Part shown: piece after piece, positions 33,301 to 40,560 of the stretch | Numbering within the stretch: position 1 is the stretch's first letter | Layout of the letters: every line of letters begins with the position of its first letter | From: DATHTC01 sp035456465 | GTDB lineage: Bacteria > Actinomycetota > Thermoleophilia > Gaiellales > Gaiellaceae | Direction: 5' to 3' | Assembly (NCBI GenBank): GCA_035456465.1 | Contig: DATIDD010000053.1 | Span: forward strand, 6,280 to 70,279 | DNA length: 64,000 nt | Notes under the pieces: generated by a model | What the model saw: the letters and a program-made list of their open reading frames with translations, nothing else | Database searches by the model: none | What the model was told of the DNA's origin: nothing | Translations under genes and position numbers: made by a program

Positions 33301-33625
33301 GGCCGAGGTGGTCGAGCACGAGTACCGGCTCCAGCGGCTGGTCTACGCACTCGCTTGCTTCCGCGACGGCGCCGACGAGGTCGAGGTCGTCTACAGCTTC
33401 CTCGAGCGTCCCGACGCGCCGGTCGCCGCGACCTTCCGGCGCGCCGACGTGCCGGCCCTCGAGGCCGAGCTCTCGGCGGCGATCGCGGCCATCCACGAGG
33501 GCGAGTTCCGGCCGCGGCCCTCCGAGTTCGCCTGTAGCGGCTGTCCCGCGCTCGACCTCGTCTGTGCGGGGCCGCGGCTCCGCGACCAGGGCGGCGGCGT
33601 GCGCGCTCTCGCCGCGGCGCGTTAG
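30302..33625 (+). CDS. addA: AddA-like UvrD/Rep-family helicase-nuclease
   Basis: 1107 residues. Complete SF1A helicase motifs: SAGAGTGKT (22-30), TYTKRAAGELRARI, STIHGFCNRLL, VMVDEFQDTNGLQ, VGDEFQSIYGFRHADV, TIHAAKGLEFKVVVVAD and LYYVAMTRAIDRL. The C-terminal ~220 residues are a RecB-type nuclease: FEQCSYKYYARYVVG, LVVDYKTN and QLVYALACFRDG-like helix (QRLVYALACF). It ends with CSGCPALDLVC, a cysteine group which, with the CSYKYY cysteine, could hold an Fe-S cluster too. GTG start at 30302 with GGAGG upstream. Works with AddB; the actinobacterial AdnAB pair is an alternative label. Confidence 0.88.
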   Translation: MSRAPNPEQQAAIDARGRVFVSAGAGTGKTSVLVERFVRAVCDEGVDVASILVITYTKRAAGELRARIRDALRERGRHDLARELDGAWISTIHGFCNRLLKAWPFEAGLDPRFRELDEAQAAVLRGEAFDAALERFCGGEEPDRLRLLATYRVDGLRRMLTGVYETLRAAGRPLVLELGERPPLEELVEELRVAARCLAEDDAATELQRANAARVVEAVDGTPPPERLLDLSAHRARGERAETFERARKALEQAALDALAANDRELLQQLLDGFADAYAEAKRRESALDFEDLQLLARDLLRDHAAIREREQLRFRAVMVDEFQDTNGLQCELVDLIAGHGCEVFTVGDEFQSIYGFRHADVQVFRERRADAGGGLALVRNYRSRPEVLAAVNELFGGEFGDGFQPLHASGEFPDPVFGQPVELLVTDKASFADTGTHWRRAEAQAIARRVRELVDTGAASPGEIVLLFAAGTDAERYEEELRRVGLPTYRATGRGYFGQQQVVDLLMYLRLLHNRYDDVALASVLASPFVGVSNDALVLIRRAASRRPLFTGIERDVPETLPEADARLVRAFRQRYDRLVTAMPRLSLERLCERVLAEHDYDLAVLAQWDGRRRYANLRKLARLARSYEELRGPDVEGFVRFVREQEAVGAKQLEAVAEEEGADAVRLLTIHAAKGLEFKVVVVADAGRDRAPPGSDEILALSDGRFGFRVADPVTSVRKGAFAYEEVRKARKKQEQAERLRLYYVAMTRAIDRLIVSGAIDRESAADASTPIGWVLGRLRCDEELAAAADAPVELERGAARLLLRLERFSPPDDPGEAAPGPEAQLSLFANGDATAPLPPAPILPALEPIPAPPLHRIRRLSFTGLSTFEQCSYKYYARYVVGMQERRPAPGEAGAAAAMAATDLGSVVHALLERPDAVVPEGASPEDADRIRRLVAAWHGSELGARVAALPDVEREARFTFEHDGVLLHGFIDVLQREEGRALVVDYKTNLLAELEPAEVVEHEYRLQRLVYALACFRDGADEVEVVYSFLERPDAPVAATFRRADVPALEAELSAAIAAIHEGEFRPRPSEFACSGCPALDLVCAGPRLRDQGGGVRALAAAR

Positions 33626-33628
33626 CCT
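33623..33628 (+). promoter_or_regulatory. Putative -10 box of the phosphoesterase gene (leaderless-type)
   Basis: TAGCCT overlaps the addA stop codon and ends 6 bases before the GTG at 33635. Confidence 0.4.
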
Positions 33629-33634
33629 CGGGCC

Positions 33635-34309
33635 GTGCGGGTCGCGGCGCTCTACGACGTCCACGGGAACCTCCCGGCGCTCGAGGCGGTGCTGGCGGAG
33701 GTCGAGCGCGAAGGCGTCGACGCGATCGTCTGCGGCGGGGACGTCTGCGCCGGGCCCATGCCCCGCGAATGCCTCGAGGCCCTCGGAGCTGCGACCTTCG
33801 TCCGCGGGAACGCCGACCGCGAGCTGGCGGCGTGGCCTGCGGCGCAGCTCGACGCGGCGCAGCGCGCGTTCCTCGCCGCGCTCCCGCTCACCGCCACGCT
33901 CGACGTCGACGGGCTCGGGCCGACGCTCTTCTGCCACGGGACGCCGCGGAGCGACGAGGAGATCGTCACGCGGCTGACGCCGGACGACGCCTTCGCCGCG
34001 GCGCTCGCGGAGGTCCAGGAGCGGACCGTCGTCGCCGGGCACGTCCACGTCCGGGTCGATCGCGTCGTCGGCCGCCACCGTTACGTGAACCCCGGCAGCG
34101 TCGGCATGCCGTACGAGGGAACACGCGGGGCGTTCTGGGCGGTGCTCGGACCCGACGTCGACCTCCGCCGGACCGAGTACGACGTCGAGGACGCGGTCGC
34201 ACGGATTCGCGCGACGGGCTATCCCGACGCCGAGCAGCTCGCGGAATGGCTGCTCGAGCCCGTCGACCCCGAGGAGACGTCGAGGTACTTCGAGTCGCAA
34301 CGCGCGTGA
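33635..34309 (+). CDS. Metallophosphoesterase (calcineurin-like, YfcE/MJ0936 type)
   Basis: 224 residues. Metal-binding blocks in order: ALYDVHGNLPALEAVL (D-x-H), VCGGDVCAGP (GGD), FVRGNADREL (GNxD), LFCHGTPRSDEE (H) and VVAGHVHVRVDRVV (GHxH), then YVNPGSVGMPYEG. All ligands are present. Likely a phosphodiesterase or nucleotidase; substrate not predictable. Its stop overlaps the nth GTG. Confidence 0.9.
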   Translation: MRVAALYDVHGNLPALEAVLAEVEREGVDAIVCGGDVCAGPMPRECLEALGAATFVRGNADRELAAWPAAQLDAAQRAFLAALPLTATLDVDGLGPTLFCHGTPRSDEEIVTRLTPDDAFAAALAEVQERTVVAGHVHVRVDRVVGRHRYVNPGSVGMPYEGTRGAFWAVLGPDVDLRRTEYDVEDAVARIRATGYPDAEQLAEWLLEPVDPEETSRYFESQRA

Positions 34310-34971
34310 GGAGCTACGTTCGCGAGGCGCGGCGGCGCGCGGGGCCGAAGCGCGCGCGCATCCGTCCGGTCGTCGAGCGGCTCGCGGCCGAGCACCAGGA
34401 TGCGACGATCGCGCTACGGTTCCGCACGCCGGTCGAGCTGCTCGTGTCGGTGATGCTCTCGGCGCAGACGACGGACGTGAACGTCAATCGCGTCACGGAG
34501 CGGCTCTTCGCGCGGTTCCGTCGGCCCGAGGACTACCTCGCCGTCCCCGTCGGCGAGCTCGAGCGGGAGATCTACGCGACGGGGTACTTCCGTCAGAAGG
34601 CGCGCGCGATCCGGGGGACGATGCGGATGCTGCTGGAGGAGTACGACGGCGAGGTGCCGCGGCGGCTCGAGGATCTCGTCCGGCTGCCCGGCGTCGGGCG
34701 CAAGACGGCGAACGTCGTCGCAGCCGAGCTCGGGCACGCGCAGGGGATCGTCGTCGACACGCACGTGCGCCGGCTCTCGCAGCGGCTCGGCTTCACGCGA
34801 CACGAGGCGCCGGAGAAGATCGAGCGCGACCTGATGCGCCTCGTCCCGCGCGAGGACTGGGGCCGCTTCCCGCACCTGCTGATCTGGCACGGACGGCGCG
34901 TCTGCGACGCGCGCCGGCCGCGGTGCGAGGACTGCGTCGTCAACGACCTGTGCCCGTCCAGCCGCGTCTGA
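34306..34971 (+). CDS. nth: Endonuclease III
   Basis: 221 residues from a GTG overlapping the phosphoesterase stop. HhH motif LPGVGRKTANVV (127-138) with catalytic Lys133, the GIVVDTHVRR strand with catalytic Asp151 and the 4Fe-4S ligands Cys200, Cys207, Cys210, Cys216 (C-x6-C-x2-C-x5-C). Bifunctional glycosylase/AP lyase that removes oxidised pyrimidines. The N-terminus is slightly basic (REARRRAGPKRARI), as usual for actinobacterial Nth. Confidence 0.96.
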   Translation: MRSYVREARRRAGPKRARIRPVVERLAAEHQDATIALRFRTPVELLVSVMLSAQTTDVNVNRVTERLFARFRRPEDYLAVPVGELEREIYATGYFRQKARAIRGTMRMLLEEYDGEVPRRLEDLVRLPGVGRKTANVVAAELGHAQGIVVDTHVRRLSQRLGFTRHEAPEKIERDLMRLVPREDWGRFPHLLIWHGRRVCDARRPRCEDCVVNDLCPSSRV

Positions 34972-34983
34972 CGGGCGCCGCTG

Positions 34984-35157
34984 CTACGCCGCGAGCGGCC
35001 GGCCGGCGTACCGCTCGAGCAGCGCCAGGACGAATGCGCGATGCGCGTCCACGAGCGCGCGCCGGTTCCGCTCCAGCGCGTCGCCGCTGGCCCCCTCGGC
35101 GCGCAGCGCCTGCCGCTCCACCCGGAGCCGTTCGATCCGCTTCGTCAGCTCGTCCAC
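34984..35157 (-). CDS. Short hypothetical helical protein (57 aa)
   Basis: 57 residues from GTG 35157, which has GGAGG five to nine bases upstream, spaced as a ribosome site should be. The peptide is highly charged and helical: VDELTKRIERLRVERQALRA, then DALERNRRALVDAHRAFVLALLERYAG. Leu/Val repeats at heptad spacing suggest a coiled coil of about 45 residues. It lies between nth (convergent, 12 bp away) and the FAD oxidase. No known family recognised. Too short for standard ORF cut-offs; the ribosome site and codon usage support it. Confidence 0.6.
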   Translation of the reverse strand: MDELTKRIERLRVERQALRAEGASGDALERNRRALVDAHRAFVLALLERYAGRPLAA

Positions 35158-35232
35158 GGGTGCCTCCAGATCGTCCCTCGACCACCGGACGGCGCTGCCG
35201 CCGTTCGTCTTCCGTTCCGGCGGCGGTGCGGC

Positions 35233-36411
35233 TCAGCCGAGGACGGAGTACCCGTACCGTGCGCCGACGAGCTCGCCGCGCGCGAACCGGAGCGGGTCGA
35301 GCAGCGTCAGGTCGAAGCTCGTGGCCCGGCCGTCGAGCACGAGCTCCGCGACGGCCTGACCGACCGCGGGCGCGAGCTTGAAGCCGTGCCCGGAGAAGCC
35401 GGCCGCGACCACCACCCGCTCGGCGCCGGGGACGAGCCCGATGGCGGGCTCCCGGTCCGGCGTCACGTCGTCGACGCCGGAGAAGCCGCCGCGGAAGTGG
35501 CCGTGGTCGGCGCCCCGCAGCCGTCGCCGGAGCCCGTCGTGGTACGCCTCGACCGTCGTCCGCTCGGCGCCCTCCGGGAGGTCGTCGGGATCCGCGAGCG
35601 GCTCGTCGGCGTGACGCGGGTCGAGCGAGCCGACCTCGAGGAAGCCCGGGCCGGCGGGACGGAAGTAGAGCTGCGCCGGCGAGAAGTCCGCCACGGCCGG
35701 CGGCGGCGTGCCGAAGCCGTCCGGCAGCCGGAAGCGGGCGACCTCCGCGCGGGCCGGCCGGACCGGCAGCTCGTAGCCGAGCGGCGCCAAGAGCGCCGTC
35801 GACCATGCTCCCGCCGCCACCACGACGGCGCCGGCGTCGATCGGCCCCGCGTCGGTCGCGACGCGGCCCCGGGCGATCCCCGTCACGCGGACGCCCTCGA
35901 CCACCGCGGCACCCGAGCGCGCTGCCGCAGCGGCGAAGCCGGCCGTGACGAGGTAGGGGTCGCAGCTCCCGGCCTCCGGCTCGTAGCACCAGGCGAGGTC
36001 CTCCGCGATCACGCGCGGGTCGATCTCGCCGACCTGCTCGACGTCGACGAGGTGCATCTCGGCGCCCTCCGAGCGTCCGACGGCGACGTTCCCCGCGAGC
36101 ATCTCCCGGTCGCGGGGGTCGGCGCCGAACAGCATCCCGGTCCGCTCGAAGCCGGAGGGCGAGCCGACGATCTGCTCGAACGACCGGTACACACGCAGGC
36201 CGTGGGCCGCCATCCGGACGAGCAGCGGCTGCGTGGAGTGCAGCCGGACGATCGCGGTCGAGTGCCGCGTCGCGCCCGAGCAGACGACGTCGCGCTCCAG
36301 CAGGACGACCGCGCCGGCGCCGCGCGCGGCGAGGTGGAACGCGACCGACGCACCCATCACGCCGCCCCCGACGACGACGACGTCCGCCGTTGCGGGCGGA
36401 CGCGCGCTCAC
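35233..36411 (-). CDS. DAO-family FAD-dependent oxidase (sarcosine oxidase-like)
   Basis: 392 residues from GTG 36411. FAD loop VVVVGGGVMGASVAFHLAARGAG (about 10-32), ERDVVCSGATRHSTAIVRLHST, then a substrate domain and the C-terminal GGFSGVDDVTPDREPAIGLVPG and VVAAGFSGHGFKLAPAVGQAVAEL. The latter is typical of monomeric sarcosine/N-methyl-amino-acid oxidases and dimethylglycine dehydrogenase-like enzymes. The cysteine that covalently binds FAD in sarcosine oxidase is not evident. The start overlaps the stop of the zinc-ribbon/PAS gene (GTGA). Confidence 0.85.
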   Translation of the reverse strand: MSARPPATADVVVVGGGVMGASVAFHLAARGAGAVVLLERDVVCSGATRHSTAIVRLHSTQPLLVRMAAHGLRVYRSFEQIVGSPSGFERTGMLFGADPRDREMLAGNVAVGRSEGAEMHLVDVEQVGEIDPRVIAEDLAWCYEPEAGSCDPYLVTAGFAAAAARSGAAVVEGVRVTGIARGRVATDAGPIDAGAVVVAAGAWSTALLAPLGYELPVRPARAEVARFRLPDGFGTPPPAVADFSPAQLYFRPAGPGFLEVGSLDPRHADEPLADPDDLPEGAERTTVEAYHDGLRRRLRGADHGHFRGGFSGVDDVTPDREPAIGLVPGAERVVVAAGFSGHGFKLAPAVGQAVAELVLDGRATSFDLTLLDPLRFARGELVGARYGYSVLG

Positions 36412-36854
36412 CGCGGGGCGAGCGCGACGAGCAGGCCGCCGTCCTCGTCGTACGCGGGGAAGAAGTCCGCCCGCACGCGCTTCGCCGTCCCCGCGCGGGT
36501 CCGCAGCTCGAGCTCCTCGTTGAGTCGCCGCACGCCCCACTCGAGCGCGATCGCGGCCGGGTTCCGCTCGGGCTCGAAGCCGTTCAGGCCGAGCGCGTCG
36601 ACGAGGTCGCGCCCGATCAGGTCGAGCTCGCGGTAGCCGGTGAGCTCGAACACGCCGCGCCCGAGCGCGATCACGCGTCCGTCGCCGTCGCAGACGACGA
36701 AGCCGGTGTTCGGGCCCGGGTAGTAGTCCTCCATCAACTCGAACAGGAAGCCGAAGCCGCAGCTCTCGCACGCGACGGCCTGGTCGAGCAGGCCCTGGCG
36801 ACCGTCGTTGTCGACGGTGCGCTGCTTGCAGTTCGGACAGATGAAGACGGGCAT
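36408..36854 (-). CDS. Zinc-ribbon plus PAS domain protein
   Basis: 148 residues. Residues 1-35 form a zinc ribbon (Cys6, Cys9, Cys29, Cys32: CPNC...CESC). Residues ~45-145 read as a PAS domain: GFVVCDGDGRVIALGRGVFELTGYRELDLIGRDLVDALGLNG, then RVRADFFPAYDEDGGLLVALAPR. No kinase, cyclase or DNA-binding output domain follows. It may sense metal, redox state or a ligand and bind a partner. It sits between corA and the FAD oxidase in a tight minus-strand operon; its stop overlaps the oxidase GTG. Confidence 0.75.
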   Translation of the reverse strand: MPVFICPNCKQRTVDNDGRQGLLDQAVACESCGFGFLFELMEDYYPGPNTGFVVCDGDGRVIALGRGVFELTGYRELDLIGRDLVDALGLNGFEPERNPAAIALEWGVRRLNEELELRTRAGTAKRVRADFFPAYDEDGGLLVALAPR

Positions 36855-36875
36855 CGGCTGGCGACGAGAGTGGAG

Positions 36876-37751
36876 CTAGATCCAGCGTAGCCGCCGGAAC
36901 ACCACCAGCTGCGCGATCGTGACGACGACGATCACGGCCCACGAGAAGGCGTAGCCGAGGCGCCACTCGAGCTCGGGCATGTGGCGGAAGTTCTGGCCCC
37001 ACACGCCGACGAGGAAGGTCGGGATGAGCACGAGCGACGCGATCACCGTGAGCCGCTTCACGACCTCGTTCTGCTCGATCGAGATCCTCGCCTGCTCGTG
37101 GTCGCGGAGCGCGGCGATCAGGTCGCGCGAGAAGTCGAGCCCCTCGGACGCACGCAGGAGCTTGTCGTACACGTCCCCGAACGGCCCCTTGGGCGCGTCC
37201 GGGAGTACGCGCCCGTCGACCACCCGTCGGACGGCGTCGCGCGTCGGCGCGAGCGTGCGCCGGATCACGAGCACGTCGCGGCGCAGCTCGGCGATGCGCG
37301 TCCGGACCCGCGCGGCGGGCAACTCGTCGATCGCGTCCTCCAGCTCCTCGATCTCGTCGTCCAGGTCGTCGACGAGGTCGAGGTAGTGCTCCGCGACCTC
37401 GTCGACGATGCGGTGGAGGAGCTCGGCCGCCGTCGGGTCGTCGCCGACGAGCTCGCGAACCGGCTCGAGGTCGAACGCCGGCCGGCCTGCCGGCGTCTTC
37501 CGCACCGTCACGACCTCGTCCGCCGCGGCGAGGAGGTCGACCTCCTGCAGGAAGAGCACGTCTTCCGTGCGCTCGACGACGGGGACGACGAGGAAGGCGA
37601 CGAGGCGCTCTTCGAGCTCGACGATCCCGGGGCGCAGCCCCGGGTCGGCCGGCGTGGCGAGCCGCTCGAGCAGCTGCGGCCCGAGCGGCCACGGCGCGGC
37701 GTCGCGAAGCGCGGCGGCGCCAGGGTCGAGCAGGTCCTGCCAGCGCGCCAT
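36876..37751 (-). CDS. corA: CorA-family magnesium/metal transporter
   Basis: 291 residues from ATG 37751. A long helical cytoplasmic domain (ELEDAIDELPAARVRTRIAELRRDVLVIRRTLAPTRDAV) and two C-terminal membrane helices (LTVIASLVLIPTFLVGVWG and LGYAFSWAVIVVVTIAQLVVFRRL). The loop after the first helix reads GVWGQNF where most CorA proteins have YGMN: Asn is kept, Gly-Met is replaced by Gly-Gln. That substitution in the selectivity filter is unusual and may change ion choice. A TACCCT box lies 8 bases before the ATG. Confidence 0.88.
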   Translation of the reverse strand: MARWQDLLDPGAAALRDAAPWPLGPQLLERLATPADPGLRPGIVELEERLVAFLVVPVVERTEDVLFLQEVDLLAAADEVVTVRKTPAGRPAFDLEPVRELVGDDPTAAELLHRIVDEVAEHYLDLVDDLDDEIEELEDAIDELPAARVRTRIAELRRDVLVIRRTLAPTRDAVRRVVDGRVLPDAPKGPFGDVYDKLLRASEGLDFSRDLIAALRDHEQARISIEQNEVVKRLTVIASLVLIPTFLVGVWGQNFRHMPELEWRLGYAFSWAVIVVVTIAQLVVFRRLRWI

Positions 37752-37783
37752 CCGCGGCGAGGGTACTGCCCCCGCCGGTCGGA

Positions 37784-38767
37784 TCAGACCGTCTCGACCT
37801 CCGCCCGGGGCGCGGTCAGCGCCGCGGCGAGCTGCCCCTCCTCGGCGGCGAGGAAGCGCTCGGCGTCGAGCGCCGCCTGGCAGCCCGAGCCGGCGGCCGT
37901 GACCGCCTGCCGGTAGACGTGGTCCTGCACGTCTCCGGCGGCGAACACGCCCGGGACGTTCGTCACCGTCGTCTTCCCGACGGTGACGAGGTAGCCGGCA
38001 TCGTCGTGGTCGAGCCAGTCGAGGAACAGCCCCGTCGTCGGATCGTGGCCGATCGCGACGAAGAGGCCGTCGGCCGCGTAGTCCTGCGTCTCCCCGGTGT
38101 CGAGGTTGCGGAGGCGGACGCCCTCGAGCTTGCCCTCCGGGCCGCCCAGCACCTCGTCGACCACGTACGGCGTCAGGAACGCGATCTTCTCGTTCGCGCG
38201 GGCGCGGTCGACCATGATCGGCGAGGCGCGGAACTCGTCGCGCCGGTGGACGACCGTCACCTTGGAGGCGAACTTCGTCAGGAACAGCGCCTCCTCCATC
38301 GCGGAGTCGCCGCCGCCGACCACCACGACCTCCTTGCCGCGGTAGAAGGCCGCGTCGCAGGTCGCGCAGTAGGTGACGCCGCGGCCGTGGAGCGCGCGTT
38401 CCGACTCGAGCCCGAGCTGGCGCGCGGTCGCGCCCGTGGCGACGATCACGCTGCGCGCGAGGTGCTCGTCGTCGCCGACGTACACCCGGAACGGCCGCTC
38501 CGAGAAGTCGACGCGAGTGACGTCGTCCGTCACGAACTCGGCGCCGAAGCGCTCGGCCTGGCGCCGGAAGTCCTGCATCATCTCGGGCCCGAGCACCCCG
38601 TCGGCGTACCCGGGGTAGTTCTCGACGTCGCTCGTGATCATCAGCTGCCCGCCCCACTGGAAGCCCTCGATCACCAACGGGTGCAGGTTGGCCCGCGCTG
38701 CGTAGAGCGCAGCGGTATAGCCGGCGGGTCCACCGCCGATCACGATCACGTCACGAACCTCGGTCAC
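37784..38767 (-). CDS. trxB: Thioredoxin reductase
   Basis: 327 residues. FAD-binding GGGPAG (11-16), active-site CATC (Cys134 and Cys137), NADPH-binding VVVGGGDSAMEEALFL and the C-terminal GVFAAGDVQDHVYRQAVTAAGSGCQAALDAERFL. It reduces thioredoxin with NADPH. GTG start with AGGAGG six bases upstream. No trxA follows; the gene downstream on this strand is corA, 32 bp away. Confidence 0.95.
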   Translation of the reverse strand: MTEVRDVIVIGGGPAGYTAALYAARANLHPLVIEGFQWGGQLMITSDVENYPGYADGVLGPEMMQDFRRQAERFGAEFVTDDVTRVDFSERPFRVYVGDDEHLARSVIVATGATARQLGLESERALHGRGVTYCATCDAAFYRGKEVVVVGGGDSAMEEALFLTKFASKVTVVHRRDEFRASPIMVDRARANEKIAFLTPYVVDEVLGGPEGKLEGVRLRNLDTGETQDYAADGLFVAIGHDPTTGLFLDWLDHDDAGYLVTVGKTTVTNVPGVFAAGDVQDHVYRQAVTAAGSGCQAALDAERFLAAEEGQLAAALTAPRAEVETV

Positions 38768-38842
38768 GAATCCTCCTGAGCGTCTGTCTCCGTCCTCTGT
38801 AGTAAACGAAACGCACCGGTCGGATCATCCCCCGCGGATCGC

Positions 38843-39361
38843 CTACGCGACCAGGGCGCCGCAGAGGTAGAGGCGGCCGTCCCGCGCCTCGGCGACCGGC
38901 CAGGGCCGGTGCGGGTCGGCGTGCCCGGGGCGGAGCAGGTGCACCACGTCGTGCCCGCGCGCGTGCAGGAGCTCGGCGATCAGCCGGCGGTGGCACCGCC
39001 ACCACAGCGTCTCGGCGCAGAGGAACGCCGGCGCGGGCTCGGCGAGGGAGCGGTCGAGCGCCCGCTGCCACTCGGGGGCGGCCATCCGCGCGGCGTAGCT
39101 GCGGAAGCCTGCGACCCGGATGCACGCGAAGCGCTCCTCGCCGGGCTCGCCGGAGCGCCGGCCGCCGAGCTCCGGCTCGTGGCGGTACGCGATCCCGGCA
39201 GCCTCGACGGCCGCGGCCAGCGTCTCCCCGTCGAACTGGGGGTGGCGGCGCGATCGCGGGAAGCGGCGGACGTCCACGAGCGTCCGCACGCCGCCCTCGC
39301 GCAGCGTCTCGAGCAGCTCCTCGAGCGGCCGCGCTCCGTGGCCGACGGTAAAGACGGTCAT
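38843..39361 (-). CDS. DUF488 family protein
   Basis: 172 residues from ATG 39361. DUF488 signatures: TVFTVGHGARPLEELLETL, LVDVRRFPRSRRHPQFDGETL, YRHEPELGGRR and ETLWWRCHRRLIAEL, which contains the conserved C/H/R cluster proposed to be the active site. Function unknown, often suspected in nucleic acid or stress metabolism. It is divergent from the eRF1/Vms1-like gene, with 37 bp between them. Confidence 0.88.
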   Translation of the reverse strand: MTVFTVGHGARPLEELLETLREGGVRTLVDVRRFPRSRRHPQFDGETLAAAVEAAGIAYRHEPELGGRRSGEPGEERFACIRVAGFRSYAARMAAPEWQRALDRSLAEPAPAFLCAETLWWRCHRRLIAELLHARGHDVVHLLRPGHADPHRPWPVAEARDGRLYLCGALVA

Positions 39362-39398
39362 CAGGCATAAGATCGCTGCAAGTGGAGAGGGAGGCGCC

Positions 39399-40553
39399 GT
39401 GGCTGCTTCGGTGAGCTGGGACACGCTGCGCGAGCTCGCGGCCTTTCGTGCGGAGCGCGGGCGGGCGATCAGCCTCTACGTGGGCCTCGACCCGAGCACG
39501 ACGCCGACCGCCGCGGAGCTCGACGCGCGCGTCAGCTCGCTGCTCACGGAGGGCGAGCGGCGGCTGGAGGCGCGCCGGGGCGAGCTCGGCCACGAGGCCC
39601 GCGAAGGCGTCAAGGCTGATCTCGACCGCATCCGCGCGTGGTTCGAGCACGACTTCGACCGCTCCGGCACGCGAGGCGTGGCGGTGTTCGCCGCAGGGCT
39701 CGACGGCCTGTTCCGGGCGGTGCGGCTGATGGGGCCGGTCGAGGACGAGATCAACCTCGACCGCGAGCTGAGGATCGGGCCGCTCGTGCCGTTCGTGGGT
39801 AAGGGCGACGGACCGCTCGTCGCGGTCGTGAATCGGGAGCGCGGCGACGTGTACCGGCTGCAGGACGGCTCGTTCCGGCAGGTCGCCGACCACAGCGACG
39901 AGCTCCCGTTCCGGCGCAGCGACCAGGGTGGATGGTCGCAGGCCCGTTACCAGCGGCACGTCGACGACCTCGCCGAGAAGCACGTCAAGGCCGTCGCCGC
40001 CGAGCTCGACCGGCGCATCCGCGAGCGTCCCGACGCGGTCGTGCTCGTCGGCCCCGAGGAGCTTCGCTCGGAGTTCTGCGGCTACCTCGCGCAGGAGACG
40101 CGGCGCGCGGTGGTCGGATGGGGGGCGGCGGAGGCGCACGCGACGCCGGCGCAGGTGCTCGAGGCGATCGCGCCGCTGCTCGGGGACGCCGAGGCCGCGC
40201 AGGAGGCCGAGGTGCTGGAGCGCTGGCGGGAGCTGGCCGGGCGCGGCGAGCGCGCGACGTCCGGCTGGAAGGAGACGCTCGAGGCGGCGTCCGACGGCCG
40301 CGTGGACGTGCTGCTCTACGCGAACGGGAACAACCGTGCCGTGAGGCGCCCGGCCTGGCGGTGCAGGGTGTGCGGCCGCGGCGCGGGGGAGCCGGGGGAG
40401 TGCCCGCTCGACGGGACGCCGCTGGAGGAGCACGCCAACGGTATCGACGTCGCGATCCACCGGACGCTCGCCCACGGCGGCAGGATCCAGCCGGTGCGGC
40501 ACCACGACGACCTCGGCCCCGCCGAGGGCATCGGCGCGCTGCTCCGCTTCTGA
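39399..40553 (+). CDS. Bacterial eRF1/Vms1-like protein (baeRF family) with zinc ribbon
   Basis: 384 residues from GTG 39399 with GAGGG(A)GG upstream. The middle contains VNRERGDVYRLQDGSFRQV and GGWSQARYQRHVDDLAEKHVKAVAAELDRRI, the GGxSQxR-x-x-R loop-helix of bacterial release-factor-like proteins that corresponds to the GGQ-type loop of eRF1/Vms1. Then VLVGPEELRSEFCGYLAQET and a C-terminal zinc ribbon, CRVCGRG...GECPLDG (about 330-350). It probably cleaves peptidyl-tRNA on stalled ribosomes or acts in stress translation; this is inferred from family similarity. It is a single gene facing rmuC. Confidence 0.75.
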   Translation: MAASVSWDTLRELAAFRAERGRAISLYVGLDPSTTPTAAELDARVSSLLTEGERRLEARRGELGHEAREGVKADLDRIRAWFEHDFDRSGTRGVAVFAAGLDGLFRAVRLMGPVEDEINLDRELRIGPLVPFVGKGDGPLVAVVNRERGDVYRLQDGSFRQVADHSDELPFRRSDQGGWSQARYQRHVDDLAEKHVKAVAAELDRRIRERPDAVVLVGPEELRSEFCGYLAQETRRAVVGWGAAEAHATPAQVLEAIAPLLGDAEAAQEAEVLERWRELAGRGERATSGWKETLEAASDGRVDVLLYANGNNRAVRRPAWRCRVCGRGAGEPGECPLDGTPLEEHANGIDVAIHRTLAHGGRIQPVRHHDDLGPAEGIGALLRF

Positions 40554-40560
40554 GGCGGCG

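Noticed and set aside
26920..34300. Very long minus-strand open frames (over 1200 codons) across addB and addA
   Set aside because: They are frame shadows of GC-rich codons; the product is low-complexity and has no domain, while the plus strand has complete motifs.
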